Assembly (NCBI RefSeq): GCF_964186585.1
Contig: NZ_OZ075067.1
Span: 744,001-808,000 of the forward strand
Direction: 5' to 3'
Length of the DNA stretch: 64,000 nucleotides
Source of the DNA: Microbacterium sp. MM2322
Lineage (GTDB): Bacteria; Actinomycetota; Actinomycetes; Actinomycetales; Microbacteriaceae
Each line of letters begins with the position of its first letter. Positions within the stretch are counted from its first letter, which is position 1. Under the pieces are notes generated by a model. It worked only from the letters and a program-made list of their open reading frames with translations. It was not told where the DNA came from and ran no database searches. Of the stretch, positions 53,639 to 63,629 are shown piece by piece. Both the position numbers and the translations under genes were made by a program.

Positions 53639-55483
53639 AGCGCCGACGAAGCCGCTGCCGAACTCGCCCGCCTCGAAGCAGAGGCCGCCGCCGCCGAGGC
53701 CGAGCTGAAGCTCGCGCGGGCGCAGGCGGCCCTCGCCGCTGCCCGCGCCGAAGCCGCGAAGGCGCAGGGGGATGCCGCTGCCACCCAGGCCCCGACGACA
53801 GATCCCCCGCCCGCCGAGCCCAGCGCGGCGGCAGACGCGGCCGACGACACGGCCGGCCCGCTCGACGCCACCGAGGTCGCCCGCATCGTCGCGGGCTACA
53901 CGTTCGACGAAGCGACGCTCGACCTTGGCGCGCTCGTCAACGGCGATGCGGTCCGCGACGCGCAGATCCGCATCCCGCTCGCCATGACGAACCGGCACGG
54001 GCTCGTCGCCGGCGCCACCGGTACGGGCAAGACACGCACGCTGCAGGGGCTCGCGGAGCAGCTCGCGGCGAAGGGCGTCCCCGTCTTCGCCGCCGACATC
54101 AAGGGCGACCTGACAGGCGTCGCGACGGCGGGGGAGTCGACCCCGAAGCTCCTGGCCCGCACCGAGGCGATCGGGCAGGCGTGGGAGCCGGCGGCATCCG
54201 TCACGGAGTACTTCGCCCTCGGCGGGATCGGAACGGGCGTGCCGGTGCGCGCCACGGTCACCGGGTTCGGCCCGTTGCTGCTGAGCCGCGTCCTCGGGCT
54301 CAACGAGACGCAGGAGTCCAGCCTCGGGCTCGTCTTCCACTACGCCGACGCGCACGCGCTGCCGCTCGTCGATCTGGCGGACCTCCGCGCCGTCCTCACG
54401 TATCTGACGAGCGACGGCGGCAAGGCCGAGCTGAAGACCCTCGGCGGGCTCTCGTCCGCGACGGCGGGCGTCATCCTCCGCGAACTCATCACCTTCGCCG
54501 ACGGGGGCGCCGACGTCTTCTTCGGCGAGCCCGAGTTCGACGTCCGCGATTTCCTCCGAACGGCGCCCGACGGACGCGGGATCATCTCGCTGCTCGAGGT
54601 TCCCGGCATCGCCGACAAGCCCGAACTGTTCTCGACGTTCCTCATGTACCTGCTGGCGGAGCTGTTCGAGATCCTCCCCGAGGTGGGGGATGCCGACAAG
54701 CCGAAGCTCGTGTTCTTCTTCGACGAGGCGCACCTCCTCTTCCGCGACGCGTCGAAGGCGTTCACCAGCGCGATCGTGCAGACCGTCCGCCTCATCCGAT
54801 CGAAGGGCGTCGGCGTCTTCTTCGTGACGCAGACGCCGAAGGACGTCCCCGCCGACGTGCTCGGTCAGCTCGGCTCGCGCATCCAGCACGCGCTGCGGGC
54901 GTTCACCCCGGATGACGCGAAGGCGCTCCGTGCGACGGCGAGCACGTATCCGACGTCGGGGTACGACCTCGAGCGCGTGCTGCAGGAACTCGGCACGGGC
55001 GAGGCGATCGTGACCGTCATGAACGAGAAGGGCGCGCCGACCCCGGTCGCCTGGACGCGGTTGCGCGCGCCGCAGGGGCTCATGTCCCCGACGGCGGCGA
55101 CCGCCGTGCAGGCCGCGGTCGCCGCCTCACCCCTCCTCGCCACCTACGGGACCCCTGTGGACCGCGAGTCCGCGCGAGAGATCCTCGGCGCGAAGATGGC
55201 CGCGGCCGATGCGGCCGTGGATGCGGCAAAGGCCGCCGCCGACAAGGCGAAAGCCGACGCCGAGTACGCGAAGCAGAAGGCGGCATCCGACAAGGCGCAG
55301 CAGAAGGCCGAGCGCGACGCGCAGCGCGAATACGAGCGGATCCTCCGGACGACGGGCGGACAGACTCGCACGCGCCGGCGACCCCAGGCATCCCCCCTCG
55401 AGGAGATCCTCGGATCCAAGACCACGCAGACGATCATCGGAAGCGTCATCCGTGGCGTTTTCGGGAATGGACGACGCCGATGA
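53636..55483 (+). CDS. HerA-like helicase/ATPase (DUF853)
   Basis: The 615-residue product starts with an Ala/Glu-rich coiled coil (1-50) and a Pro/Ala linker, then a HerA/FtsK-like ATPase: Walker A GATGTGKT ending at about 133, Walker B FFFDEAH at about 361-367, and VFFVTQTPKDVPADVLGQLG, the DUF853 signature. A second coiled coil near 530-580 and a basic tail end it. Related HerA ATPases translocate DNA with NurA nucleases; DUF853 proteins are widespread and usually lone, and no nuclease gene is adjacent. The GNAT gene overlaps its end by 4 nt. Function is probably DNA-related but unproven. Confidence 0.88.
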   Translation: MSADEAAAELARLEAEAAAAEAELKLARAQAALAAARAEAAKAQGDAAATQAPTTDPPPAEPSAAADAADDTAGPLDATEVARIVAGYTFDEATLDLGALVNGDAVRDAQIRIPLAMTNRHGLVAGATGTGKTRTLQGLAEQLAAKGVPVFAADIKGDLTGVATAGESTPKLLARTEAIGQAWEPAASVTEYFALGGIGTGVPVRATVTGFGPLLLSRVLGLNETQESSLGLVFHYADAHALPLVDLADLRAVLTYLTSDGGKAELKTLGGLSSATAGVILRELITFADGGADVFFGEPEFDVRDFLRTAPDGRGIISLLEVPGIADKPELFSTFLMYLLAELFEILPEVGDADKPKLVFFFDEAHLLFRDASKAFTSAIVQTVRLIRSKGVGVFFVTQTPKDVPADVLGQLGSRIQHALRAFTPDDAKALRATASTYPTSGYDLERVLQELGTGEAIVTVMNEKGAPTPVAWTRLRAPQGLMSPTAATAVQAAVAASPLLATYGTPVDRESAREILGAKMAAADAAVDAAKAAADKAKADAEYAKQKAASDKAQQKAERDAQREYERILRTTGGQTRTRRRPQASPLEEILGSKTTQTIIGSVIRGVFGNGRRR

Positions 55484-56082
55484 CCGCTTCCCGCATCCGT
55501 CCGTTCCGCCCCGGCGACGAACCCGCGCTCGCCGAGATCTGCTTGCGCACTGCGGATGCCGGGGGCGACGGGACCGGCATCTTCGAGGACGACGCCATCT
55601 GGGCCCACATCTGGGTGCTGCCCTACGCCGAACGTCACCCTGATCTCGCCTTCGTCGTGGAGGAGGAGGACGGCACGGTGTCGGGATACGTCGTCGGGAC
55701 CCCCGACACCGACGCGTTCGAGCAGTGGTTCCGGGACGAATGGTGGCCGCGGCACGCCCACAAGTGGCCGAAGCCTGAGAAGGAGATCACCCGTCAGGAC
55801 GGGACGCTCCTCTACGCCTACGGGCGCGGTGAGAAGCCCGAGCCGTTCGCGGCCGAGTTCCCCGCGCACCTGCACATCGACCTGCTTCCGCAGGCTCAGG
55901 GCAAGGGCGCGGGGCGGCGCCTCATCGAGACCCTCTTCGCCGCGCTCCGCGAGCGGGGCGTGCGCGGTCTCCACCTCGTCGCCTCGGCGGAGAACACCGG
56001 CGCGATGGCGTTCTACACGCGTCTCGGTTTCGCGCCGCTGCCGTCCTCGCCGGGGTCTCGCGCCTACGGCATCCCGCTATGA
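55480..56082 (+). CDS. GNAT-family acetyltransferase
   Basis: The 200-residue product has the GNAT core. IRPFRPGDEPALAEICLRTA is the first strand-helix unit, and LPQAQGKGAGRRLIETLF supplies the acetyl-CoA pyrophosphate-binding loop. GAMAFYTRLGF is the last motif. The segment between (DAFEQWFRDEWWP) resembles O-GlcNAcase-type acetyltransferase domains. The ATG overlaps the HerA-like stop by 4 nt. Its own stop overlaps the convergent transporter stop by 6 nt. The substrate is unknown. Confidence 0.88.
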   Translation: MTASRIRPFRPGDEPALAEICLRTADAGGDGTGIFEDDAIWAHIWVLPYAERHPDLAFVVEEEDGTVSGYVVGTPDTDAFEQWFRDEWWPRHAHKWPKPEKEITRQDGTLLYAYGRGEKPEPFAAEFPAHLHIDLLPQAQGKGAGRRLIETLFAALRERGVRGLHLVASAENTGAMAFYTRLGFAPLPSSPGSRAYGIPL

Positions 56083-57597
56083 CCGGTGGACGGGGATGGG
56101 CATCGTCGACGTGTCGATGAGCGGGTCCTCGTCCTGGCGGGCGACCACCTCGAGGGCTTCCTCCCGCGTCTCGACCGTCGGAACCGATCCGAGCAGCGGC
56201 CGCTTCGCGGTCTCCTTCATCGACAGCAGGGCGATGCCGCCGAGCGCGGCGAAGAACATGATGTAGAACGCCGGCATGAAGGTGTTGCCGGTGAGTTTGA
56301 TGAGCGCCTGACTGAACAGCGGCGTCGTGCCGCCGAACAGGGACACCGAGACGTTGTAGGCGATCGCCATGGCCCCGAAGCGGGATGCCGTCGGGAACAG
56401 CGCGGGCAGGGTCGACGCCGACACGGCGACATAGAACGCGACAGGGATCGCGACCATCGCCAGCGCCACGAACACAGCCCACTCCTCACCGATCTGCATG
56501 ATGGCGAACGCGGGGATCATCAGGACGATCGTCGATCCCGCGGCGATCATGTACACGGGGCGACGGCCGATGCGGTCGCTCAGGCGGCCGATGAACGGCA
56601 GGCAGACCGACATGACGAGGAGCACGGGGACGGTCGCGACCGCGGCGCCGAGGTTCGAGACACCGACCTCCTCCTCGAGGTACGTCGGCATGTAGCTCGT
56701 GAGCGCGTACCCCGCGGTGTTCGTCGCGGCGACGATCGCGATGCCGATGAGCACTTCGCGCCAGTGGTGACGGAGGATGCCGCCGATGCCGTGGCGGGCG
56801 AGCGGGTCGTCGCGGTCCGCGTCGAGATTGGACTCGGCCTCCTCGTCCGCCGCGTTCTCGTAGGCGGGGGTCTCGGGGATCTTGAGGCGGAACCAGATCG
56901 CAACGATGCCGAGCGGGATGGCGACGAGGAACGGGATGCGCCAGCCGAAGTCGACCATGGCGGTGTCGCCCCAGATCGACTCGGTGATGATCGTGGTCAG
57001 AGCGACGACCGAGGCGCCGGCGGCGAAGCCGACGTACGAGCCGAGATCGAGCCACGACGACCAGAAGCCGCGCCGCTTGTCGGGCGAGAACTCCGCGACG
57101 TAGGTGGTGGCGCCGGCGTACTCGCCGCCGGTCGAGAAGCCCTGGACCATTTTGAGGAGGTAGAGCGGCGCGATCGCCCACAGGCCGATCTGCTGGCTCG
57201 TGGGAAGGACGCCGATGAGTGCCGTGGCGAGAGCCATCATCGCCATCGTGAAGAACAGCACCTTCTGGCGCCCGATGCGGTCGCCGAGGGGCCCGAGCAC
57301 GAGTCCGCCGATCGGGCGGACGAGGAACGAGATCGCGAAGCCGAAGAGAGCGGCCAGCAGATTCCACGGTTCGGGGAGATCCGCGGTGAACACGGCCGAG
57401 ATCGTGACGGCGAGGTAGCCGTAGATCCCGAAGTCGAACCACTCCATGAAGTTGCCGACCACGGTGCCGCCGATGGCGGTGCGGACACGCTTGGTGTCGA
57501 CCACGATGACGTCGTCGACATCGAGGCGGGGCGGTGGCGAAGAGCGGGTCACAGCGTCGGAGGACGGGGGTACCGGGGGACGGGATGACCTGGCCAT
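56077..57597 (-). CDS. MFS transporter, MHS (metabolite:proton symporter) type
   Basis: The 506-residue product has about 12 membrane segments and the MHS family signatures: GNFMEWFDFGIYGYLA near the N-terminus, FSTGGEYAGATTYVAE, and GRLSDRIGRRPVY. Members such as ProP and KgtP import proline, betaine, 2-oxoglutarate or similar solutes with protons. The ATG at 57597 lies 6 nt after a TACCGT box; GGAGAG between the two could also serve as a ribosome binding site. It is monocistronic and divergent from the SDR gene. The substrate cannot be assigned. Confidence 0.9.
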   Translation of the reverse strand: MARSSRPPVPPSSDAVTRSSPPPRLDVDDVIVVDTKRVRTAIGGTVVGNFMEWFDFGIYGYLAVTISAVFTADLPEPWNLLAALFGFAISFLVRPIGGLVLGPLGDRIGRQKVLFFTMAMMALATALIGVLPTSQQIGLWAIAPLYLLKMVQGFSTGGEYAGATTYVAEFSPDKRRGFWSSWLDLGSYVGFAAGASVVALTTIITESIWGDTAMVDFGWRIPFLVAIPLGIVAIWFRLKIPETPAYENAADEEAESNLDADRDDPLARHGIGGILRHHWREVLIGIAIVAATNTAGYALTSYMPTYLEEEVGVSNLGAAVATVPVLLVMSVCLPFIGRLSDRIGRRPVYMIAAGSTIVLMIPAFAIMQIGEEWAVFVALAMVAIPVAFYVAVSASTLPALFPTASRFGAMAIAYNVSVSLFGGTTPLFSQALIKLTGNTFMPAFYIMFFAALGGIALLSMKETAKRPLLGSVPTVETREEALEVVARQDEDPLIDTSTMPIPVHRS

Positions 57598-57609
57598 CTC
57601 TCCACGGTA
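57598..57609 (-). promoter_or_regulatory. -10 box of MHS transporter gene
   Basis: On the minus strand TACCGT (57604-57609) is followed by GGAGAG and the ATG at 57597. The 6-nt spacing matches the leaderless pattern seen elsewhere in the window. Confidence 0.4.
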
Positions 57610-57698
57610 CGAAGCGGCGCGCAACATCGCACCTCGGCGGTGTGTCTCTTGACAAACCCGGGATGCTGCGCAGTGGTCGCCGCCTTCCGGGGGCGGTC

Positions 57699-57713
57699 TA
57701 TGGTGACGGAATG
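57699..57713 (+). promoter_or_regulatory. -10 box and leaderless start of SDR gene
   Basis: TATGGT at 57699-57704 is followed by 6 nt and the ATG at 57711. A TTGACA at 57649-57654 is too far upstream for this box and may belong to a second promoter. Confidence 0.45.
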
Positions 57714-59249
57714 AGCGAGCTCTCCGCCCCCACCGGCCGTGAACCGGCCCTCGTCGCGCGACCCCGTCCCGACGGGTCGGCGCCCCGAGCGCTCGTCCTC
57801 GGCGCCACGGGATACCTCGGTGGACGCCTCGTTCCCCGCCTCCTGTCGGCGGGCTACCGGGTGCGTGTGCTCGTGCGGACTCCAGCGCGCGTCGCGGCGT
57901 TCGTCTGGGGGAGCGAGGTCGAGGTCGTCGAGGGCGCTGCCGAAGACGCGGATGCCGTGGCCCAGGCGGTCGAGGACGTCGACATGCTCTACTACCTCGT
58001 CCACTCGATGGGCGGCGGCGCCGACTTCGAGTCGAAGGACCTCCGCGCCGCCGAGACGGTCGCCGATGCGGCGGCCGCGGCATCCGTCGGTCGGATCGTG
58101 TACCTCGGTGGACTGCACCCGGCCGGCGTGGCACTGAGCCCGCACCTGCGATCGCGGGTCGAGGTCGGCGAGGTGCTGCTGCAGAGCGGCGCGCCCACTC
58201 TCGTGCTGCAGGCAGGGGTCGTGATCGGGTCGGGCTCCGCGTCGTTCGAGATGGTCCGCCACCTCACCGACGTGCTGCCGTACATGCCCGCGCCGAAGTG
58301 GGTGCGCAACCGCATCCAGCCGATCGCCGTCCGCGACGTCCTTCACTACCTGCTCGCCGCGGCGCAAGTCGACCCGGAGGTCAACCGGGCCGTCGACATC
58401 GGCGGACCCGACGTGCTGCGGTACGGCCAGATGATGAACGGGTACGCCGTGGAGGCGGGACTCCGGCAGCGCGCGATCGCGCCGCTTCCCGTCCTGACTC
58501 CCGGACTCGCGTCGCACTGGGTGAACCTCGTGACCCCCGTGCCGCGGTCGATCGCACGGCCGCTCATCGCGTCGCTGCAGAACGAGTGCATCATGGACGA
58601 CCACGACGTCGACGACCTGCTGCCTCGGCCCGAAGGCGGGCTCACGTCGTACCGCGAGTCGGTGCGCCTGGCGCTTCGCAAGGTCGAAGCCGACGCCGTC
58701 GAGACGAGCTGGCAGGACGCCGAGGTCTCGTCGGTGCCGAGCGACCCGCTGCCGAGCGACCCCGAGTGGGCGGGCCGCCTCGTCTTCACCGACACGCAGA
58801 CCGCGACGACGTCGGCGACCCCCGAACAGCTGTGGCGCGTCATCGTCGGCATCGGCGGCGAGAACGGCTGGTACTCGTCGCCGTTCCTCTGGGCCGTCCG
58901 CGGCTGGATGGACCGTCTCGTGGGCGGTGTCGGCCTGCAGCGAGGCCGCCGGAGTCGCGGCAAGGTCGCCGCGGGCGACGCGATCGACTTCTGGCGCGTC
59001 GAGGCGGTCGAAGAGGGCCACCTCCTCCGCCTGCGCGCGGAGATGAAGGTGCCCGGGCTCGCGTGGCTGGAGCTGCGGGCGAGTCCCGAGGGCTCAGGAT
59101 CGCGCTACGACCAGCGCGCCGTGTTCTTCCCGACCGGTCTCGCCGGGCGCCTCTACTGGTTCGCGGTGCTCCCGTTCCACGGCTTCATCTTCCAGGGCAT
59201 GGCGAACCGCATCGCCGCCGCGGCGGAACGCGAGGCGCCCACCGCCTGA
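57711..59249 (+). CDS. SDR-family NAD(P)-binding protein with DUF2867 domain
   Basis: The 512-residue product is a fusion. Residues about 22-310 are an atypical short-chain dehydrogenase with the nucleotide-binding LVLGATGYLGGRLVPRL and, instead of the catalytic YxxxK, a YYLVHSMGG segment. Residues about 350-505 are a DUF2867 domain (START-like lipid-binding type), with WRVIVGIGGENGWY and FPTGLAGRLYWFAVLPFHGF. This architecture is common in actinobacteria. The final hydrophobic patch may contact membrane. The reaction is unknown; lipid or quinone handling is a guess. Confidence 0.88.
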   Translation: MSELSAPTGREPALVARPRPDGSAPRALVLGATGYLGGRLVPRLLSAGYRVRVLVRTPARVAAFVWGSEVEVVEGAAEDADAVAQAVEDVDMLYYLVHSMGGGADFESKDLRAAETVADAAAAASVGRIVYLGGLHPAGVALSPHLRSRVEVGEVLLQSGAPTLVLQAGVVIGSGSASFEMVRHLTDVLPYMPAPKWVRNRIQPIAVRDVLHYLLAAAQVDPEVNRAVDIGGPDVLRYGQMMNGYAVEAGLRQRAIAPLPVLTPGLASHWVNLVTPVPRSIARPLIASLQNECIMDDHDVDDLLPRPEGGLTSYRESVRLALRKVEADAVETSWQDAEVSSVPSDPLPSDPEWAGRLVFTDTQTATTSATPEQLWRVIVGIGGENGWYSSPFLWAVRGWMDRLVGGVGLQRGRRSRGKVAAGDAIDFWRVEAVEEGHLLRLRAEMKVPGLAWLELRASPEGSGSRYDQRAVFFPTGLAGRLYWFAVLPFHGFIFQGMANRIAAAAEREAPTA

Positions 59250-59258
59250 CACGTCTCG

Positions 59259-60926
59259 TCAGGCGGCATCCGTGATGCGGCCGTTCGCGACGCGCGCCGT
59301 GCGATCGACGAGGGATGCCGGGAGCTCCGCGTGCGAGATGAGCACGACGGCGTGCGAGGCGTCGACGGCGCCGAGCAGGTCGGTGAGGAGCGCGTCGGCC
59401 GCGGCCGGGTCGACCCCGGCGGTCGGCTCGTCGAGGATCAGGACGGTGAAGCCGCGCAGGAGCGCACGCGCGAGCGAGATGCGCTGCGCCTGACCACCGG
59501 AGACGAGCGAGCCGCGCTCGCCGACGCGCGCGTCGAGCCCGCCCCGGGCCCGCAGCCAGCCGCCCAGCCCGACCCGTTCCAGAACCCGCTCGAGGTCGTC
59601 GTCGGTCGCGGTGTCGCGTGCGAAGAGCAGGTTCTGGCGGATGTCCTCGTCGAAGAGCATCGGATGCTGCTCGCACAGCCCGACCGTCAGTCTGAGGTCG
59701 TCGGGGGCGATCGTCTCGACGGGGCGACCCCCGATCGTGTACTCGCCGTTCACTGCGAGGAACCGGACGAGGGCGTGGGCGAGGGTGGATTTGCCCGCCC
59801 CGCTCGCACCGACGACGTGCAGGCGCTCGCCGGGACGGAGGTCCAGGTCGACGCCGGTGAGAGCGGGATGCGTGGCACCCGGCCAGGTGACGTCGACTCC
59901 GCGCAGTCGCAGACCGTCGCCGAGCGCGGGTGCCTCGCCGGTCGGCGTGCCCGTGGGCGGGATCTCGGCCGGGACCGTCGCGGGCACCACCGAGGCCACA
60001 CGGGATGCCGCGGCGCGCACCTGCCGCCACGCGGACGCCGCGAGCGGCACCGCAGCGAAGACCTCGAACACGGCCATCGGGACGAGGACGGCGACTCCGA
60101 GCGCGGGACCGGTGATCGAGCCGGCGGCGGCGGCCGGTGCGGCGACGAGGACGGCGGCGACGGTCGCGACTCCGGCGGCGAGTGAGACGAGTGCTGCCGT
60201 CCCCGCCTGCGCGCCCGCGCGGCGGAGCACCGCGCGGCGGAGAGCGGCATCCGCCTCGCAGACTGCGGCACGTGATGCGGTCTCCGCGCCGAAAGCCACC
60301 AGCACGTCGAGGCGCGACAGGTGGTCGAGCACGGCGTCGCGGAGCCGTGCCCGCAGCGGAGCGATCGAGCGTTCCGCGCGCGCGCCCGCTACCCATCCCC
60401 AGGCGAGCGCGGCGATGCCGGCGACGATCAGGCACCCGAGCAGGGTGAGCGCGGCCGGCCACCACACGAGCGCGACGAGGACGACCGCTCCGATCGCGAC
60501 GGTGGCGGAGGATGCGAGGGGGAGGATGACTCGGAGGGGCAGATTCTGGAGCTCGTCGATGTCGTCGACGAGCGCGGCCGAGGCGGCGCCACGCGACGAC
60601 GACGCCAGCCCGGCGGGAGCGTGCGGGAGCAGACGGCGCACCAGGTCGGTGCGGGTCGCCGCGAGCTGACGGAGGACCGCGTCGTGACTCGCGAGACGCT
60701 CGGTGTAGCGGAACACGGCACGCGAGAGCGCGAACGCGCGGACTCCGACGACGGCCGCTGCGACGTACATCACGAGGGGCTGCTCTGAGGCGCGGACGAT
60801 GAGCCACGCGCTGACGGCGAGGAGCGCCACCGCCGACGCCTCGGATAGGAACCCGGACGCGAGAGCCCGCCAGAACCGGCGCGGCGGAGGGACGGAGGCG
60901 CGGAGGACGTCGGCGGTCGTCGTCAT
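59259..60926 (-). CDS. cydC: Thiol reductant ABC exporter subunit CydC
   Basis: The 555-residue product has six membrane helices and an ATPase domain with Walker A GASGAGKST (K379), signature SGGQAQRISLARAL and Walker B VLILDEPTAGVD. CydDC exports glutathione-like thiols or haem-related compounds and is required to assemble cytochrome bd. The ATG overlaps the cydD stop by 4 nt, with GGAGGTGAGGG upstream. It is the last gene of cydABDC and ends 9 bp from the stop of the convergent SDR gene. Confidence 0.95.
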   Translation of the reverse strand: MTTTADVLRASVPPPRRFWRALASGFLSEASAVALLAVSAWLIVRASEQPLVMYVAAAVVGVRAFALSRAVFRYTERLASHDAVLRQLAATRTDLVRRLLPHAPAGLASSSRGAASAALVDDIDELQNLPLRVILPLASSATVAIGAVVLVALVWWPAALTLLGCLIVAGIAALAWGWVAGARAERSIAPLRARLRDAVLDHLSRLDVLVAFGAETASRAAVCEADAALRRAVLRRAGAQAGTAALVSLAAGVATVAAVLVAAPAAAAGSITGPALGVAVLVPMAVFEVFAAVPLAASAWRQVRAAASRVASVVPATVPAEIPPTGTPTGEAPALGDGLRLRGVDVTWPGATHPALTGVDLDLRPGERLHVVGASGAGKSTLAHALVRFLAVNGEYTIGGRPVETIAPDDLRLTVGLCEQHPMLFDEDIRQNLLFARDTATDDDLERVLERVGLGGWLRARGGLDARVGERGSLVSGGQAQRISLARALLRGFTVLILDEPTAGVDPAAADALLTDLLGAVDASHAVVLISHAELPASLVDRTARVANGRITDAA

Positions 60927-62563
60927 GCCCTCACCTCCGCGCCGCTCAGGCGGACGACCCGGTCGGCGATCGCTCGGGCGCTCTCGCGGTGGGAGACCAG
61001 GAGGATCAGGGCCCCGGCATCCGCCACGGATCGGAGCGACTGCCAGAGGTGGTCTTCCGCGGCGGCGTCGAGGGCCGCCGAGGGCTCATCGAGCGCGAGG
61101 ACGGGCGCGTGCCCGCGCAGGTGACGCGCGAGGGCGCGGGCGACGGCGACGCGCTGCGCCTGGCCGCCCGACAGGCCGGCTCCCTGGACTCCCAGCATCC
61201 GCTCGGGGTCGACGTCGTCGAGACCCACGAGGTCGAGCACTCGCGCGACGATCTCGGCGGGCATGTCGCCGTCGCCGAGGGAGATGTTCGCAGTGATCGT
61301 GCCCGACGCGAGCCCCGGGCGCTGCCCCGCCCACGCCAGCCACGTGGACGGCGGGCGGGAGGTGGCATCCGCTCCGTCGAACTCGATGCGGCCGGTCGCG
61401 GGCGCGGCGCCGAGGAGCGCCTGCAGCAGGCTCGACTTGCCGGCGCCGCTCGGGCCTTCGATGAGCACGATCTCGCCCGAGCGGGCCTCGAGGTCGACCG
61501 GGGGAAGCTCGCGCACGCGGACGCCGTCGAGCCGCAGCCGGTGATCCGCCCCCGAAGCGGCCGTCGCCGTCGGCGGGGGCGGGACGGATGCCGCGGCTGC
61601 CTCGTCGAGCACGGCGAAGACGTCGCGCGTGGCGGCGACCCCTTCGCTCGACGCGTGGAACTGCACACCGACCTGGCGGATCGGGAGGAACGCCTCGGGG
61701 GCGAGGAGCAGGACGAACAGACCGACGCTCAGGGTGAGCGAGCCGTCGATCAGGCGGAACCCGATCGCGACGGCGACGATCGCGACCGAGATCGAGGCGA
61801 GGAACTCCAGCGCGAATCCGGAGAGGAAGGAGACGCGCAGCACCGTCATCGTCTCGCGACGGTAGTCGTCGGTCACCCGCTCGATCGAGTCGGCGGCGCG
61901 ACGCTGCCGGCCGAAGACCGTGAGGGTCGACAGCCCCGCAACCGTCTCTGAGAACCGGGTCGCGAGTCGGGTGAGGGTCTCCCACTGGCGGCGCTGCACC
62001 GAGCGGGTCGCCAGACCGATGAGGATCATGAAGATCGGGATGAGGGGCAGGGTGAGGGCAACGGTGAGCCCGGAGATCGCGTCGGCCTGCCACATGACCG
62101 CGATGAGGAGGGGCGTTGCGATCACGGTCTGCACCAGCTGGGGAAGGTACCGACCGACGTAGGGCTCGAGTGCGTCGAGTCCGCGGCCCGCGACGAGGGC
62201 GAGGTGCGACGTGCTGCGGGTCGCCATCCACCCCGGGCCGAGCCGTGCGATGCCGTCGAGCACCGCCGCGCGCAGCTGCGACTCGACGCGGGCCGAGGCG
62301 CGCGCCGCGACCCGTTCGCGCAGGAGCGACAGCAGGGACCGGGCGACCACGACGGCGGTCAGCGCGACGAGCGTGCCGGTGAGATCGGCGCCCGCGATGG
62401 CGTCGACGATCGCGCGCGTCGTGAAGAACGCGAAGCCCACGATCGCCGCCGTCTGCGCGATCGAGAGGACCGCGATGACGACGAAGAACGATCGGGATGC
62501 CGCCGCGTACCGCCACAGGCGAGGGTCCACCGGCGGCTGCCGGGGTTCGACCTCAGGAGCCAT
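60923..62563 (-). CDS. cydD: Thiol reductant ABC exporter subunit CydD
   Basis: I start at the ATG at 62563, with GGGAGG 9-10 nt upstream (546 residues); the ATG at 62605 would overlap cydB. Six membrane helices are followed by Walker A GPSGAGKSS (K376), signature LSGGQAQR and Walker B VLALDEPSAALD. It forms a heterodimer with CydC and is needed for cytochrome bd maturation. It lies 22 nt after cydB. Confidence 0.95.
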   Translation of the reverse strand: MAPEVEPRQPPVDPRLWRYAAASRSFFVVIAVLSIAQTAAIVGFAFFTTRAIVDAIAGADLTGTLVALTAVVVARSLLSLLRERVAARASARVESQLRAAVLDGIARLGPGWMATRSTSHLALVAGRGLDALEPYVGRYLPQLVQTVIATPLLIAVMWQADAISGLTVALTLPLIPIFMILIGLATRSVQRRQWETLTRLATRFSETVAGLSTLTVFGRQRRAADSIERVTDDYRRETMTVLRVSFLSGFALEFLASISVAIVAVAIGFRLIDGSLTLSVGLFVLLLAPEAFLPIRQVGVQFHASSEGVAATRDVFAVLDEAAAASVPPPPTATAASGADHRLRLDGVRVRELPPVDLEARSGEIVLIEGPSGAGKSSLLQALLGAAPATGRIEFDGADATSRPPSTWLAWAGQRPGLASGTITANISLGDGDMPAEIVARVLDLVGLDDVDPERMLGVQGAGLSGGQAQRVAVARALARHLRGHAPVLALDEPSAALDAAAEDHLWQSLRSVADAGALILLVSHRESARAIADRVVRLSGAEVRA

Positions 62564-62585
62564 GGATCGATCCTCCCCCGCTCGC

Positions 62586-63620
62586 TCAGTGAGCGGGCGC
62601 GGCATCCGCCTTCTCGATCTGGACGCGGGTGATGCGCTTGCGGAAGACCCAGTAGGTCCAGGCCTGGTAGGCGAGGATCCCCGGCACGAAGATGACCGCC
62701 GCCCAGGTCATGACGCCGAGCGTGTAGTCGGTGCTCGAGGCGTTCTCGATCGTGAGGGAGAACGCGGGGTCGGTCGACGACGGCATCACGTACGGGAAGA
62801 GGGCGAACCAGAGCATCAGGACCGCGGTGACGATCGTGACCGCGCCGAGCGCGAACGCCCAGCCGTCGCGACGGCGGAGGTTGGCGACCGCCGACCCGAG
62901 AAGAGCCAGCGCGGCGAGGGCGCCGCATCCGATCACCACCGCCAGCAGCGGGGCGTCGCGGTCCATCGCGATGACGGTCGTCCAGACGACCGTGCCGGCC
63001 GCGAACGCGATCGCCGGGAACGCGACCCGCTGGGCCAGGCGGTGCGCGTCGTCCTTCACCCGGCCGTCGGCCTTCAGCCCGACGAAGTACAGGCCGTGCA
63101 GGAAGAAGAGGAGGAGCGTCGTGACACCGACGCAGAGGGCGTAGGGGTTCAGGAGCGTCAGGAGCGAGCCGGTGACGTTCTTGTCGGCGTCGATCGGGAC
63201 GCCCTGCACGATGTTGCCGAAGGCGACACCCCAGAGGAGGGCCGGGATGACCGACCCGATCACGATCATCCGGTCGAACCCGCGCTTCCACGCGAGCCCC
63301 TCGCGCTGGTGGCGGTACTCGAACGAGACGCCGCGGAGGATCAGGGCGAGGAGGATCAGCAGCAATGGCAGGTAGAAGCCGCTGAACAGGGTCGCGTACC
63401 ACTCGGGGAACGCGGCGAACAGGCAGGCGCCGGCCACGATGACCCAGGTCTCGTTGAGGTCCCACACGGGGCCGATGGTGTTGATGACCTGGCGGCGCGA
63501 CACTTCATCTCGGCCGAGGAACGGCAGGCTCATCCCGACGCCGAAGTCGAACCCGTCGAGCACGAAGTAGCCGACGAAGAACACACCGACGATGAAGAAC
63601 CAGAGGTAGGCGAGATCCAT
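62586..63620 (-). CDS. cydB: Cytochrome bd oxidase subunit II
   Basis: The 344-residue product has about eight or nine membrane segments. The N-terminus YLWFFIVGVFFVGYFVLDGF is the CydB signature, with VINTIGPVWDLNETWVI next. CydB supports the three haems held by CydA in the oxygen-reducing quinol oxidase. AGGAG lies upstream of the ATG at 63620. The gene follows cydA with a 9-nt gap. Confidence 0.97.
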   Translation of the reverse strand: MDLAYLWFFIVGVFFVGYFVLDGFDFGVGMSLPFLGRDEVSRRQVINTIGPVWDLNETWVIVAGACLFAAFPEWYATLFSGFYLPLLLILLALILRGVSFEYRHQREGLAWKRGFDRMIVIGSVIPALLWGVAFGNIVQGVPIDADKNVTGSLLTLLNPYALCVGVTTLLLFFLHGLYFVGLKADGRVKDDAHRLAQRVAFPAIAFAAGTVVWTTVIAMDRDAPLLAVVIGCGALAALALLGSAVANLRRRDGWAFALGAVTIVTAVLMLWFALFPYVMPSSTDPAFSLTIENASSTDYTLGVMTWAAVIFVPGILAYQAWTYWVFRKRITRVQIEKADAAPAH

Positions 63621-63629
63621 GGCGTGCTC

